Shown here: in pieces, positions 44,283 through 56,555 of the stretch
Numbering within the stretch: the first letter of the stretch is position 1
How the letters are laid out: every line of letters starts with the position of its first letter
Source of the DNA: Tremella fuciformis
Taxonomy: Eukaryota; Basidiomycota; Tremellomycetes; Tremellales; Tremellaceae
NCBI GenBank assembly: GCA_032768795.1
Contig: CP136490.1
Span: 744,001-808,000, forward strand
Length of the DNA stretch: 64,000 bases
Direction: 5' to 3'
Made by a program: the position numbers and the translations under genes
Notes under the pieces: model-generated
Told to the model about the DNA's origin: nothing
Seen by the model: only the letters and a program-made list of their open reading frames with translations
Databases searched by the model: none

Positions 44283-46202
44283 ATGCTCGGCCTGTTGCCA
44301 CTTCTCGCCGTACTCGCCGGGGGGCTATCCTCAGTACACGCGGCCACAGCCGAAGAATGGCGCGGGCGCTCTCTCTACCAGTAAGTTGTCACTGTTGCTT
44401 GACTGAGAAGGTACTGACTGCAGACTCATCACCGACCGATTCGCCCCTGCATCCGACACGGCTCCAGCGCGCACGTCCCCTTTACCGACAACATGCGACC
44501 CGCACGCGCAGACATGGTGCGGCGGCACATGGTTGTCGATCATCGACAAGCTCGACTACCTGCAAGGCATGGGCATCGACGCCATCTGGATCTCGCCAAC
44601 GTCACAAAACATCGATGTGGATACTCCGTATAATTTTGCCTACCACGGATACTGGGTCAACAACCCTTTGGTCCTCAACCCGCGATTTGGGACATCAGAC
44701 GACCTGCTCGCGCTTTCAGCAGCATTGCACGCGCGCGGAATGTAAGTACCACAAGCCCAAGCTTGGCTGACTTGCAGGTACTTGATGACAGACATTGCCA
44801 TCGGATTCATTCCCGCCTTGAATGTGGACGCCGCCCAATCGACTGCCAACCTTGAAGCAGACAACTCACTCTGGACAGACCCTTCAGAGTTCCACCAACA
44901 ATGCTGGATCGACTATAACAACAACACCTCTGTCGAGTTCTGGTCAGTCCCGAATGCTGCGGAGTGAGTCACGCTGATGATCAGCTGGATGGGAGACAAC
45001 AACCTCGCGTTGATGGATGTCAATACCGAAAACGCAAACGTCACCTCTGTCCTGCAGAACTGGATCGCCGACTATGTCAAGACCTACTCGATTGACGGAC
45101 TGCGTATCGATGCGGCCAAGCACATTCCCGGTACATGGTGGCCCGGATTCTGTGGCTCCGCGGGGGTCTTCTGTACCGGCGAAGTGTATGGGAGCGACAT
45201 GGGTTTCGCAACCCAGTGGCAGTCTGAGAGCTGGATGGACTCGATCCTCGGCTACCCGCTGTACTTTGCCATGGTCGAGGCATTCGGTACACCCAGCGGC
45301 AACATGTCGGCATTCGTCGAGATCGGACAGCAGGTCGTTTCGCAATTCGAGCACCCCGAGTACTTGCCCAACTTCCTGGAGAACCACGATCTGCCCCGCT
45401 GGAGAAACACGACCGTCGACCCACAGCTCGCGTACAACGCCATCGTTGTGCAACACATGTTCGACGGCATCCCGCTGGTATACTAGTGAGTCTCCTCAGC
45501 GTTGCGCGACGTTTCTGACGCTTTAGTGGGCAGGAGCAGGACTTTCAGAATGGCGCAGCCGACCCCTACAACCGCGCAGCGTTGTGGCCGTCCAACTACA
45601 CCAACACGACTACGTATCAGCGTATCGCTCGACTGAACCAGATCCGCCACGCCGTCATTGCCAATGGAACCCAGTACAATGGCAAGAACTTCCTCGACTC
45701 GCGTGTGCAGTTCCTTGGCAACTCGAGTTACGACGTGGCGTTCCGCAAGGGTCCCTTGGTGGCCGTGTTGACCAACCGAGGGAGTCCGAGCCAGAATGCC
45801 ACCTTTGGCGTGGGTAACTCGGGCTTCAATGACCAGGCCACCATTGTCGAGTGAGCCTCCACCACTTTGACAAGTCGCGGGCTGACCAGCAGCGTGCTCT
45901 CGTGCACTTCGTGGACCGTCGCTTCAGGCGGTACGATCTCCATCTCGTATTCTGCATCAGGATACGGAGGCATGCCCTACGTGAGTCGAGTTGTATCAGT
46001 AACCTTGTTTTCTCAGACTGATGTACAGCTCTTCATGTCCCAAGCGGATGTCATCAGCCTCAACCTGTGCGCCAACGTCCAGCCGCAGACGTACACCCAA
46101 ACAACGTCGTCTAGCCATTCGGGCGCAGCTCCAATGACAAGCGCAGTATCGGCGTCAATGGCGCTTGTTCCAGTACTTGCCGGCCTCGCCTGGCTTCTAT
46201 AG
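44283..46202 (+). CDS. GPI-type GH13 protein (alpha-amylase / 4-alpha-glucanotransferase-like)
   Basis: Exons 44283-44380, 44424-44741, 44778-44942, 44985-45485, 45527-45850, 45893-45980 and 46017-46202 give 559 residues. Signal peptide ends near HAATAEEW; the fold opens with SLYQLITDRFA. Nucleophile Asp in DGLRIDAAKH, acid Glu in FCTGEVYG, third Asp in ENHDLPR. Region I, normally D-x-V-x-N-H, reads TDIAIGF, so Asn and the catalytic-site His are both missing. A Ser/Thr tail with a hydrophobic end suggests a GPI anchor. Together these fit AgtA-like transglycosylases acting on wall alpha-glucan better than a starch-degrading amylase. Two introns are only 36 nt. Confidence 0.9.
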
Positions 46203-46580
46203 CTGGCGCTGTAGTCGATATGGTGGTATAATCGCAAGGAACGGAGGTGTAAGCGGCAGGGCACCGAGGAGAAGGAAAATCGAGTTGTTGTACCATCATC
46301 CTGAAAGTGTTCATCCACTCAAAGCAAAACGAAAACCGAAGCGCCCCAACACTCATCGACGAGAAGTCGTCCTCTGCTCCTGGGAGCGAGGCATGTTGTA
46401 CCACTATTGTCTTATAGTCTGTACGTACCAGGTGTCGGGATGTCACGGTGAGCCGTGAGGCTCTGTAGGTATCGCTACAGACAATACGTCATCATCACCT
46501 CCACCCGGGGTGTCCAGTGTCTTTCAGCTGGATAGCTAAACGTGTTGTCCGTTTGACTACCAACAAACGTGCCAGCGACG
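46203..46580 (+). promoter_or_regulatory. Intergenic region before the CsbD-like gene
   Basis: 378 bp with the terminator of the GH13 gene and the promoter of the next. Nothing else recognised. Confidence 0.35.
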
Positions 46581-47218
46581 ATGAGCAGCTCGTCCACCAG
46601 GGAAACGCAGAAGCAGGAGGGACAGTATTCTCAAGTCAACGGACAGCTCAAGCAGGTGCAAGGGCAGGTATACTCGGTGTGTCCCCTCCTTCTTGGCCTC
46701 TCGCCGGTCGGATCCGCTGAGAGGGTAGGCTATCGGTGCCGTGCTTCCTTCTGCAGCGGGCGCAGAGGGCTGGTCCACGTCAGGCGAACAGCTGCTAAGA
46801 GAAGGGAAGGAAGAGGTGGACATGGCCAAAGGCGTAGCGGCATTCGACAGCACCGTCGACGCTGCCAGCGCTAAGTGGAAGTCGTGCGTTGCTCCCTTGC
46901 TCCCGTAGCAGCTCCTCGCTGCCTGGACACTGGAACAGTGGCGTAGTGGAGCTCGGCTGGACGGAGCTGACGGCCAGGGCGAAAGGGTATGTGACCGGGG
47001 ACCAAGAGCAGCAGACCGAGGGCAACGTCGAGGCGGAGAAGGCGCAGTGGAAGTACAAACAAGCGACGTCGGACGCCCCGCTCGCGGTGCCGATGCCTAG
47101 TGCCGAGGGCGTGCGGGGCAAGGTGGAGAGTGTGGTGGGTATGGTCAGTGGGGATGCGGACAAGCAGAAGGAGGGCAATGTGCGGGCGGAGAAGGCGGCG
47201 TGGAAGGACGGGGTGTGA
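46581..47218 (+). CDS. CsbD-like stress protein
   Basis: Exons 46581-46667, 46729-46883 and 46939-47218 give 173 residues. It is made of repeated Gln/Glu/Gly/Lys-rich helices (QVNGQLKQVQGQ, ARAKGYVTGDQEQQTEGN, GKVESVVGMVSGDADKQKEG), which match the CsbD-like pattern G-K-x-x-x-x-x-G-x-x-x-G-D. Small hydrophilic proteins of this kind in fungi are often labelled mismatch- or cruciform-DNA-binding; in bacteria CsbD is a general stress protein. The DNA-binding role is by name only and not visible in the sequence. Three repeats sit in separate or split exons, as if by internal duplication. Confidence 0.75.
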
Positions 47219-47365
47219 GCGATCTACCACGGCAGTACAACCTTCACTGGTCCCACCAGAGCCACCGCGAAGGGTGGAAGCTGGAGTTGGTATGGATACA
47301 TCTGCAGCATCGTACAATACAGATGACTATAGTGATACAGCTGATACCCACCCTTCCTCGGAAGA

Positions 47366-49250
47366 CTACTCCCACGCCTCGTCGTACCCCAGAGCCGACC
47401 GGTCCCAGTCCCCCTCCTTCTGCCCCTCACGCACCCAGCCGGTCGTGTCCATGATCACACCCGCCACGCGTAAGAATACACTTCCATCCACCTGCCCAAT
47501 GCCATCGATCGTTTCAGTCCCATCCGCGCGGTAAGCGCCAAATACCTCGCCGGCACGGATATGTCCAAACTGCTGGTCGTGGTACACGAGACTCCGTATC
47601 GCCTTGGGAACATGCGAGTCTACCATCAACACGGCGTCATACATACGAGTGTCAGAGACGCACCGTGGGCATAGAGACTGCTCTCGATAAGTGACAGCCA
47701 CGCGTTTCGCGTGTCCGGGTTCGTGGGGTCGCTCACGCTCTCCCGCGTGTTCTTCGGGGCGTTCGTACCAGGTGCCACCGGGAACAGGTTGTACGACATG
47801 ACCAGCTCGGGGTTGAGCTTGGGGCGACCGCGTCCGATAGCGAGGAGGAGGGTGATCATGCAATAGCTGCTGAGGAAGGCGCGGCGGTTCGGTACCGATA
47901 ATACTTCGAGGTAGGCTGGGAGAAAGAGGGACGATGTGAGGCAGTGCATCTGGGCTCAGCTGGCGTGCCACTCATCCGGGTCGATCACTCACCAAGAAGA
48001 AGTCTACTCGTGGCTCTCTGCCCGTACGCCCAGTAGCTCCGCACAGCAGGGTGGCCAAGATGGCCAGCTCCTCGAACTTGACTCTCCATCCTGCCGGGCC
48101 ATCGCCCAGCTCTTCATCCGTCAGGCTCCACTCTGATGCCAGTTTCTTCAAGGCCGGTCCCTTCTCTCCCTTCAACGCTCCACTTATCCGGTCATTCAGG
48201 AGCATCTTCGAGTCATACGGGACCGGCGCATACTTCTCCGACTCGCACACATCGTTGTAGATTTCCAAGAGCGACTTGCCTTGCTTGGGAATGCGAGAGT
48301 CGATGGTGATTTCCCACGAAGAGGATGGCCGATTTCGACTGGATGGCGAGCCATGGGTGCCGTTGGATTCCACTGATGCGCCAGTCGCCTGAGGGAGAGA
48401 TTTTGGCCAGTCATCCCCGTACAGAGGCAGATAGAGCCCAGCATCATGATTCACAGCCTCAGCGAGTCTGTCCTAGTCAATTACGAATCTCTTGGAACAG
48501 TCGAACTTGCTTACCCCTCTGCCAGTGTGAGGCGATCGCAGAATTCGACCCCAAAGCCCGCATGGATGAACGGGTGCAAGAAGCCCGCCACGAGCCTCAC
48601 CAGCATATGCGCTCCTGGATGACCGTTCAGGCTTGCATAGTTCTTGACGTTCATCAGCTGTCATCCCTTGAGGGAGTGGATACTTACGGCCTGCGGGGAG
48701 AAGACGTATTCCTCGATGGTGCCGATTGGCCCGAGCCGCGTGATCTCGTCATGGAAGAAAGCCAGATAGCGCGAGTAGCATCTAGGCGTCGGCGGAACAG
48801 ATGCAGTCTGCGAAAGGGCTTACGGCTTGTTTCCGAGGTACTTTGGGTCATCCCAGTTGTCCCGGGTAATCTTGTCGGGTATCTTCGACAGGTCTTCTTT
48901 CCTATCACTCCCTGCTGGATCCAGCGACACTAAGCTCTTCCTCTCGGATGCCCAGACATCCTCGAGTAAGCGAGCAGGCGCGCCCAGGGCATAACGCGTC
49001 AGAGCCGAGTGAGGGAGGTGATTGTGGAAGACTGCGATCAGCCTCTGCTTCACAACACTGGGCTGGGGGACCTACATCGCGTCTTCTCCCATATATCGCA
49101 CGTCTTGTCATTCTCCTCCAAGATCTGCCGCACCACACGCGTCGACTCGGCGGTGATACCAGGAAAGGGGAAGATGGAAGATGGGCGAGCGGTCGAAGCG
49201 GGAAAGTTGGCCGCGAAACCCGGAACGAGGTGTGCGGTGTCGGAGCTCAT
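47366..49250 (-). CDS. Questin-oxidase-like (AflY/GedK family) protein
   Basis: Exons 49076-49250, 48824-49031, 48688-48781, 48515-48642, 47993-48467, 47664-47949 and 47366-47619 give 539 residues. Family hallmarks: FFHNHLPHSALTRYALGA near the N-terminus, YLAFFHDEITRLG, and MLVRLVAGFLHPFIHAGFG, with conserved His residues. The last ~45 residues are Gly/Asp-rich and end in DEAWE. Named members carry out Baeyer-Villiger-type anthraquinone cleavage (questin oxidase); the substrate here cannot be read from sequence. No polyketide synthase is in the window. A putative role in a secondary-metabolite pathway is inference only. Confidence 0.85.
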
Positions 49251-49689
49251 TCTCTTTGTCCTGCTGAGGCGTTGTGAGCTGCTAAGGAGGAAAGAGGAGC
49301 ATGCGGGTCTCGCTGCTAGACGGGCAAGAGGGGACATGGACGAGCGGCAAGGTGTAGGTGAGGGATATGTGGTGACGTCTGGAGAGCGAACCGGTTGGCG
49401 GGCCGGACTCGGCACGGAGCTTGGCGGGTGGGGGAGGTGGGGCAGACCCCTCCAATGAGCGGATGGGTATTGTGACGGTATAGCTTTGTGTGAAGATATG
49501 ATACCATTGAGTCCCGCGGAAGCCGGCCGAATGCCGTGTGTAGGTTGCATAGACGCATACAAAGTGATTGATGCTACAGATATCTGGATCAAGGATCCAT
49601 GTGCGCCTCAACACCCGTGTTCTGTAGGGCGATGACGTTTTTGTGTATGACAGAACGAGCGACAGCATCATCGACAGCATCATCGACAG
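49251..49689 (-). promoter_or_regulatory. Intergenic region between bZIP and questin-oxidase-like genes
   Basis: 439 bp: the 3' region of the bZIP gene and the promoter of the downstream gene, both on the minus strand. A 12-bp motif (AGCATCATCGAC) is repeated in tandem just after the bZIP stop (about 49666-49689). Confidence 0.4.
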
Positions 49690-51086
49690 TCACGCAGCCG
49701 GCGTTGCAGTCGGTAAAGCTGCGGCAGCGGAAGCCGCGGTAGCTGCCATGGCTCGTGCCCATCTGTCGCTCTTCAGACTCGTATTCTCGTGCTGTAGCTT
49801 TGTGACAAGCGCGGTGAGCCGATCAAGTCGCTCGCCTTGGATCTCCGTGAGCTTCTCGAGCCGTGCGACTTGGCGCGCAACCTGAATGTCAGCTTCGACA
49901 TCCATCTCCGGAGCACTAAGCTGACCTCTTGGTGATGCATCTTCGTCCGCGCACGGAATGCGCGCTGGGCCAAGCGGTTCTGCGCGCGTCGCTTGTCACC
50001 TCTGTCGAGGCCCTTGAATTGTTCGTCGTCGTCGTCCTCGCCCTCAGCATCATCCTCCACGACGTCATGCTCGAACTTTAGGAGCTCTTCGTCATCTTCG
50101 ACAAGCGGGGGGGTCCAGCGGGCTTTGGTCTTTCGCTTTTTGCTGCCCTTCTTGTGAGAAACGTCCCCCGCCACTAAAGCATCAGAGTCGGATCTTCGCC
50201 TTCGGGTGCTCTGCCGGCGGTTCGTTGCAAGACTAGGAGGAGACTGCGATAGAGAGCGATCCCCCTCTGGTGCGACTGGCGAGAGTGCACGCAACGGAGT
50301 ACTATCACGGTCTCTTCCTGAGACAGTCGGCTCGAGACCTGGTTGAAAGTACTGGCATGATCAGCCCATTTCTCATGATCGGATCAGAAGCCCACTGTAG
50401 GGTGCGAAGAGGTTCCTAGCGTGGGGTTGAAGCCAGAGCTGATAAGCTTGGGATCTGTTGAGATTCCAGGATAAAGACCGTTGACCGGCACGCGCGGATA
50501 CGGCGAGAAATGGGCATTCTGAGGGAAGAGTCCGGACATCGGAGTCTGCATCGGCTGCCGATACGAGCCGCCTTCTTCCGATCAGCCATCTCCTGTACGC
50601 ACCGAGGTGGATGAAAGGCTTACCCATGGCATTGCGGTCTGCCGGTCCGTATGGAAACGCCTGCATGAACAGTTCCTGGTCGTCGACCTGCCTGTAGCCA
50701 GGCTGATTGACACCCATCCCCCACTCATCCAGGATCTGAGGTTTGCTCGCCACACTGTCAACGGTATCTGGCGCCAACCCCAAAGCGGACGCGGTGGCAA
50801 GCACGACCTCGTCGCTCGCCGGCGATCGCAGCTCTTCGCTGTCATTTGTGGACTGATCGCCGCCAGATCGGGACGAGGATGAACGATTCGAAAGTGGCGA
50901 TACGAGCGGCACGACCGAGGCCATAGTCCCGCCCGGCCCCGGTGCGGCAGTCATGATCGTGCGCAGGGCGGAGCGATGGTGATTGTACTGTGACAAGACA
51001 TACTCTTTGGCGTGCTCGTACGCGGCTTCGGTCTCGAGCTGAGCCTGAGGCCGACTTGCGGAAGGTTGCTGAAAGAACATGTCCAT
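49690..51086 (-). CDS. Yap/AP-1-type bZIP transcription factor
   Basis: Exons 50624-51086, 50396-50574, 49926-50351 and 49690-49881 give 419 residues. Low-complexity Gln/Ser/Pro regions come first. A Lys/Arg cluster (KKGSKKRKTKARW) and an acidic stretch precede the basic region RRAQNRLAQRAFRARTK, which holds the fungal AP-1 signature N-x2-A-Q-x2-F-R. A leucine zipper then runs over L-x6-L heptads (VARLEKLTEIQGERLDRL). An intron lies between the basic region and the zipper. No C-terminal cysteine-rich domain is present, so it is not a Yap1-type redox sensor. Divergent from the Zn2Cys6 gene. Confidence 0.88.
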
Positions 51087-52014
51087 GGGGTGGTGAAGGG
51101 GAATTGCAGCTGTTGGGCGGGTTTCGTGGCCTGCCGTCGCCCAGTCCTTTCGAGCGGACTATCTTGTTTTTCTCGGGGATCTGTGCAGTCGAAGGAGAAA
51201 GTACAACGGCTACCAAGAAACGGATAGAGGTGAGAAGACAACTGAAAACGTCTGGTCGCCGCTTTGCTTGTCGACCTGTGCAGGCAACGTGCAAACTTCT
51301 CGCTCGGCCCCATTCTCAGCCTCGCCTGCCGAGTAGTGTCGCTGAATGGGACGATGAGTCCCTGAGAACAGCACCGCCAGCAGCGGCTCTAGCTGGCTCT
51401 GCTGGCTCTGAGCCAGCCAGGCGGAATGTCGCACTACGCCCAGTGATGTCGGTTGCGGAAACGGAGATCGGCACATGCATCGTTTGCTGGAATCTCCAAT
51501 CTAGATTATTCAGGAGATCTCGGTGCCTCTGCGTCATGGATGGCTGCTTCTCCCTCTCTCGCTCTGCCTCTACTGCAAGAAGAGGCGTACGTTCTCGGAG
51601 ATGGCGATTCGATTCGTCCGAGGACCTCCACATGTGATCGAACCAACCGCCGCCTTGCGTATTCACACCTGGGCCCTACGCCCAGCCGAATCAGACCGGG
51701 GCCGCGCGTTTCTGCCGTTCAGGAGCGATGGTTACTGGACTTGGGCGAATCGACTCTGCCATCGGCATCGGCGAATCCCCACGAGGTACTGTAAGCGTTC
51801 CTGCCTGCTTCGGTGCAACTAGGGGAACAAGCAGAGAAAGAGAAAGAGAAGAGTGGCGAATTCTCGGGAGAAAGAGCTGCCACATGAGTGCACGGTTCGG
51901 GGATATTCCCCTGGAGAAGGAACATCACGGACCTCTTGATCCATCTCCGTCCTTCGACATCAATTCCTGGAGATTGTCTCTCTTTGTCCGCCTTGGTTCG
52001 TCATCGCCGACAGC
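51087..52014. promoter_or_regulatory. Divergent promoter region of two transcription-factor genes
   Basis: 928 bp between the bZIP and Zn2Cys6 starts. No gene seen; several short frames lack family resemblance. A shared control region is possible. Confidence 0.45.
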
Positions 52015-54957
52015 ATGGTGACTACCACAAGTAGCCCAGCCGACGAGCCCATCGCTGCTCATGACACCGACAATGTCGTCGAGGACAACGACTATGCAGC
52101 GCTTAGCAATCTCATCGACGAGCCTCATCCCGCCTCCCAACACGGCTCAATTCTTGAACACACCCGGGATCAGGACGAAACAGACCAGCCTGTGGGTGAG
52201 GTGACCCAATCCGCCCTCAATCTACTCTTCAATGGGCTCGGAGACGACGTCGGACCCGGTCTCGCAGAAGACACAGAAGGGCTCGACTCGACCCTAGCAT
52301 CGCAGGAGCGTCATCACGCAGCTCTGCACCACGGACAAGATGGAGAGGTGGCTCAGCACGAGACTGGAAGTAGCGCCGAACAGGATGATAGCCTGTCCAG
52401 CACAGCTCCCGTCAAGCGCAAGGCGACCAGTCGCGCCAATATGTTGACTCGAGGCGGGGCATGCGAGTTCTGCAAACGACGCAAATTGAGATGTACGGCA
52501 GAGCTGCCATCCTGCGCCGCGTGTATTCGCGCATCTCAGCCTTGCATCTACTCGCAGAAGAAGCAGAGGAGCAGGGTCAAGATGCTCGAGGATCGGTTGG
52601 TCGAGCTAGAAAAGCGACTCGAAGGGGGACCTGCACCGAACAAAGCTGGTGCGGCGCCCGCTGGTCCGACTTATCCCACTCCTCCTCAGCTGGCCATCGA
52701 AGAGGACAGTCAAGCGGCTTTCCCCTTCATTGCGATCCCCCCCGAAGGCCCAGAGCCCTTTGCATTCCCAACGCCAGAGGCGAGCTACAATTTGTCGACC
52801 CACGATATCGACCCATCTCTTTCCGCTGGTCTGCTCCTCGAGCCGGACCTCATGACCTTGGCAGATGCTGCAGCAGCCGATCCGGCCATCGGTACGACTT
52901 CTGACCTCACCAAGAAGTACCCATGGGAGAACATGACCCCGGATGCCATCGGGCATGCCATTGTCAGTGCGGTCGTGGAGGGTGAAAAGGGGATCGGCGC
53001 CAAGATCGTCGCACACTTGTAAGCTTCTCCCGCGAGATGTAGAGAAATGCTCATGGAAGTCTTCGCTTGTACTCGACGTTGGCCCAACACCACATAGCCC
53101 CTATTGTGGTTGCCTGTCCGCCAAAGACACTTCTACACAGACTGAAAGCGACGTCGACCGATCCGCCGCATCCCGCTCTTCTCCTTGCCGTCATCACGAA
53201 CCTCCTGCAATACTCCCCGTCACCCGCCATAAGCTCCGGGGACAACCCAGACATCATCGCCGCGATTCTGTCGCATTCCAGCCGGATACAAACGACTATG
53301 GCTTCAGCCCAAGCAGATGGGCGACTTCTCGACCAAGTTGCTGCGCGCGTTGTACGCTCTTGGTCCATGTATCGCCGCGCGCGCTTCCTGGACGGCTGGT
53401 TCGATACTGCCGGAACCGCCTCTTGGGTTGCGGCCACTGGTCTAACTAAACTGGCGGGCCTTGGTCAGAGACTTGTCGGAGGCGACGCAAAGTGGTCAAA
53501 GCAGGTCGCTGCAACCCGCAAGCTCAGATCTGTCCGACACATGGCGACGGTAGTCGAATATCCGAAAGACGTCGAAGATCTGGCGGCGAGAATCAAGCTC
53601 TTGTGGGTAGCAAGTCATACTGACAAGGTGTTGCTGATATCATAGCTGGGCTGCATATCAGGGTGATCGCCTTGCCTCGGTGGGCTGGGCCTGGCCAAGC
53701 AGTTTCATCGACGACGAGATCACCACACCGTGGCCTCATGATGACTATTCAAGCGTTTGTTGCATGCAACGCTTCTCAGACTGACTGAACTGACACCTTT
53801 AGGCTGACACCTGTCGCGATGATCGAAGCATTGCGGACTTCTTCGACCTGTCCAATTCCTCCCCAACTTGCAGTGGCGTAACAGGTCGGAGCGATTCCGA
53901 CTGGTGCTGCGTACTGAAAACGCTCACGCTTTACGAACGCGCAGCAAAGTGAGTGAAGCTATTTCGCACCGGTCCGACACTGATAATCTTCAGACAATTC
54001 GATCTTGCGCCAGGCCTTGCCACTCCAGACCGCAATATGCAGATCAGGATGGCCATCACTCGCTACAGAGACTCAATGCGGCGTGTGCCGGCTTTGAAGA
54101 CAAGGGAAGATGCACTGCGGTACAACAAGCTGAATCTCGCCTGGACCTCAGTGCACGGGGCGCTCTGTCTCAGCTGGCTCAAGGAAGAAGTCGACGCGTG
54201 GCCGTCCCCGCGGCCCGACTTGCCCGAAAAGATCATCGAGGGCGCCACGCGTGTGCTGACGCACATCAAGCTGGCACAAGCGGCAGGCGATCCTACTTTG
54301 GGTGGGTACTCGTCTACTTGTCCAGAGTCCAGACTCGTGGAATGTTTCGCGAGCACCGGCTGATCGTCAGAGTTCTACGATACACACGCCAGTGTGATTT
54401 GGGGCGATGTGGCTCGCACCCTGGGCAAGTATGCTCGCGATCTTGCCGAACGGCCCGACGAAAACTCGCAACAACAATCGACCCGTGTTCGCCAGCTTTG
54501 CGACGAGCTGATCCAAATCCTGTATTCCATGGTGCGTTACCAACTCGTCACAAATCGAAGAGTTCGGGCTCATGTGCAGGAGAAAAATGGCAGATGTAAT
54601 CGGATATTCGGACAGAGTATCGAGTGGGTACATTTTGGCTGGATGCCAAGTCGCTATCCGCCGGTTTTTGTTGCTGACGCGCAGAAATCTCTCAAACGGG
54701 TTCTTGGCCAAGCAGGGAGAATACTGCCGTGCGGATTACTTCGACTCGTCTGCTTCTTAGCTACTTCGTCCCGCAGGATGCTTTCCGTGTCTTCTCCATG
54801 CAGTCCTGGTGCAGCCTTGTTCAGTAATGATGCCCGAGTCAAGGAGGGGAGAGACGCATTGCATGCGGACTGGCGCTACCTGTCCTTGCGAAAGCGATAC
54901 GGCATGAAGGCAGCACCTTCTCCGGGCTTTATACAGCTTCCACTTGATCTGACATGA
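52015..54957 (+). CDS. Zn2Cys6 fungal-specific transcription factor
   Basis: Exons 52015-53018, 53060-53602, 53646-53754, 53803-53948, 53994-54301 and 54371-54957 sum to 898 codons. An acidic N-terminal ~130 residues precede the zinc cluster C-x2-C-x6-C-x6-C-x2-C-x6-C (Cys 150, 153, 160, 167, 170, 177) and a short coiled coil (MLEDRLVELEKRL). The middle region (HHIAPIVVACPPKTLLH, then a DRLASVGWAWPSSF-type segment) matches the fungal_trans domain. The last exon is one open frame but contains a GT-AG pair (54532-54579, 48 nt) that may be spliced without changing frame, so the C-terminus is uncertain. Confidence 0.82.
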
Positions 54958-55029
54958 TCACTTCTCACTTCTTCCCTCCGCTCGCGAGAACATCATCTTC
55001 AGCCACTGCTCATCAGCACTTTCCCTGAG

Positions 55030-56273
55030 TTACACTGCAGAGGAACACTGACCATTCAGCAAAAGACTCTTGGCATCAAGCATAACCTTGTTGCCGCTCT
55101 GCGACAATGTCCCGGCAATCTCCCTCGCCGCCTCAAGGCGCCTCAGCTGCAAGAACCCCTTGTTGGTTCGTACAGCCTCGCCGATGAGCTCTGCCGAGCG
55201 CGCCTCTCCCTGTGCGCGGACAATGATGGACTGTTTCTCCTGGATGGCCTGGTCGACGAGGAAGGCGGCGCGCTGCGCGATCTGCTGTGCGACCTGCTTG
55301 GCCTCGACGGCGTGCGTGAACTCGGGGGAGAAGGCGACGTGCGTGATGGACACGTCGTCGAGGATGAGATTGAAGCGCCTCGCGCGACGCGTGAGGTTCT
55401 CGCGGACGAGCCGGGAGACCATCTCGCGTTGGGTGATGAGCTGGGAGGCGTTGAACTGCGCCACGACGGATTTGAGCACTTCGTTGACGATGGACGGCAG
55501 GACGCGCTCGTCGTAATCGGTGCCGAGCTCGCGGTAGCTGGATATCAGACAATGCTGCATAGAGGCTTTCTCTGCACTGATGAGGAAGTGACACCTCACA
55601 TGGTGGGGAGGTCGTTGACCGACGGTCTTGACAGCACACGGCAAGTAATGTTGACCTGGGCAGATCAGCGATGCACCCATCGAGCCCACTGCCGTCGACG
55701 CACCATCTGCAAGTCCTTCGTCCCGGTCAGCGAGGCGATATTCCGCGGCTTGGCCCGGACATCATAGATGACGGGTCGTTCAAACCAGGGCATCTACACC
55801 AGTGAGCACCGCAGAGTTGACCGAAGGAGAGGACATACCACCAGGTGAGTACCTTCCGGGTAGATCGTCGGCCGTACACCATTGAGCCTCGTGTACTTGA
55901 TAGCACGATGTCCACCGTCGACTATATGGTGAGCGTCCACCATCTTTCCCTTCCTTCCCATCTTTGAGGGGTGACGAGAGGAAAGATCGATCCCCCTCCT
56001 CCATCGACCCGGTCTCCCGTACTCGAGAAGCGCATGGGCTGCTGCCCGATCGGCATTCAGAGACTCACCATTGAACAGACAGTAGTTGCCCACGACGATC
56101 GCACCAACAGCCAAGACCGCGAGGCCCGCACCTCCAGCAGCGAAACCGCCCCCGGGCAAACCCCCACCGCCGCCACTTCGCCCACCACCACCGCCTCCCG
56201 CCGTCGCTCGTATCCTGGCCCGATTGAGCTCTTGCGCCAGCCGGGCGAATGCCTCTCCCGTGCCTCTGTTCAT
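55030..56273 (-). CDS. PHB2: Prohibitin-2
   Basis: Exons 56069-56273, 55839-55921, 55704-55793, 55600-55655 and 55030-55537 give 313 residues. A Gly-rich N-terminal ~45 residues precede a membrane segment ([19 protein letters not shown]), then the PHB/SPFH domain ([48 protein letters not shown]) and the coiled coil ([20 protein letters not shown]). Length and the KPRNIAS segment mark the PHB2 subunit of the inner-membrane ring complex. Intron 1 is long here at 146 nt. It lies 282 bp downstream of PHB1, same strand. Confidence 0.94.
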
Positions 56274-56555
56274 CTTGATTTTGGTTGTGAGATGAGAAGA
56301 GGTGATCCGATGAGCACCCGTTGGCTTCTGGTAGCAGATTCGGCACAAGCTACGGTGATGCAGTCAGCCGGGAATTTGATCCCGTCCCGGTGGAGGCGTA
56401 AGCGTCACAGACCATCGGCATGCCGTGGCTGCAACGTCTACAAATATGATCACAGATGAGCGATGCATACATGGCCCAGAAGGGCTCGCTTCTCGACTGC
56501 CTGCTGCATGATGCACAGATTTCTCCCTTCACCGCTCGCCATAAACGCCTAGCGT

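Noticed and set aside
54371..54957. Further introns in the last exon of the Zn2Cys6 gene
   Set aside because: The exon is open throughout; one 48-nt GT-AG pair is possible but does not change frame, so it was noted but not annotated.
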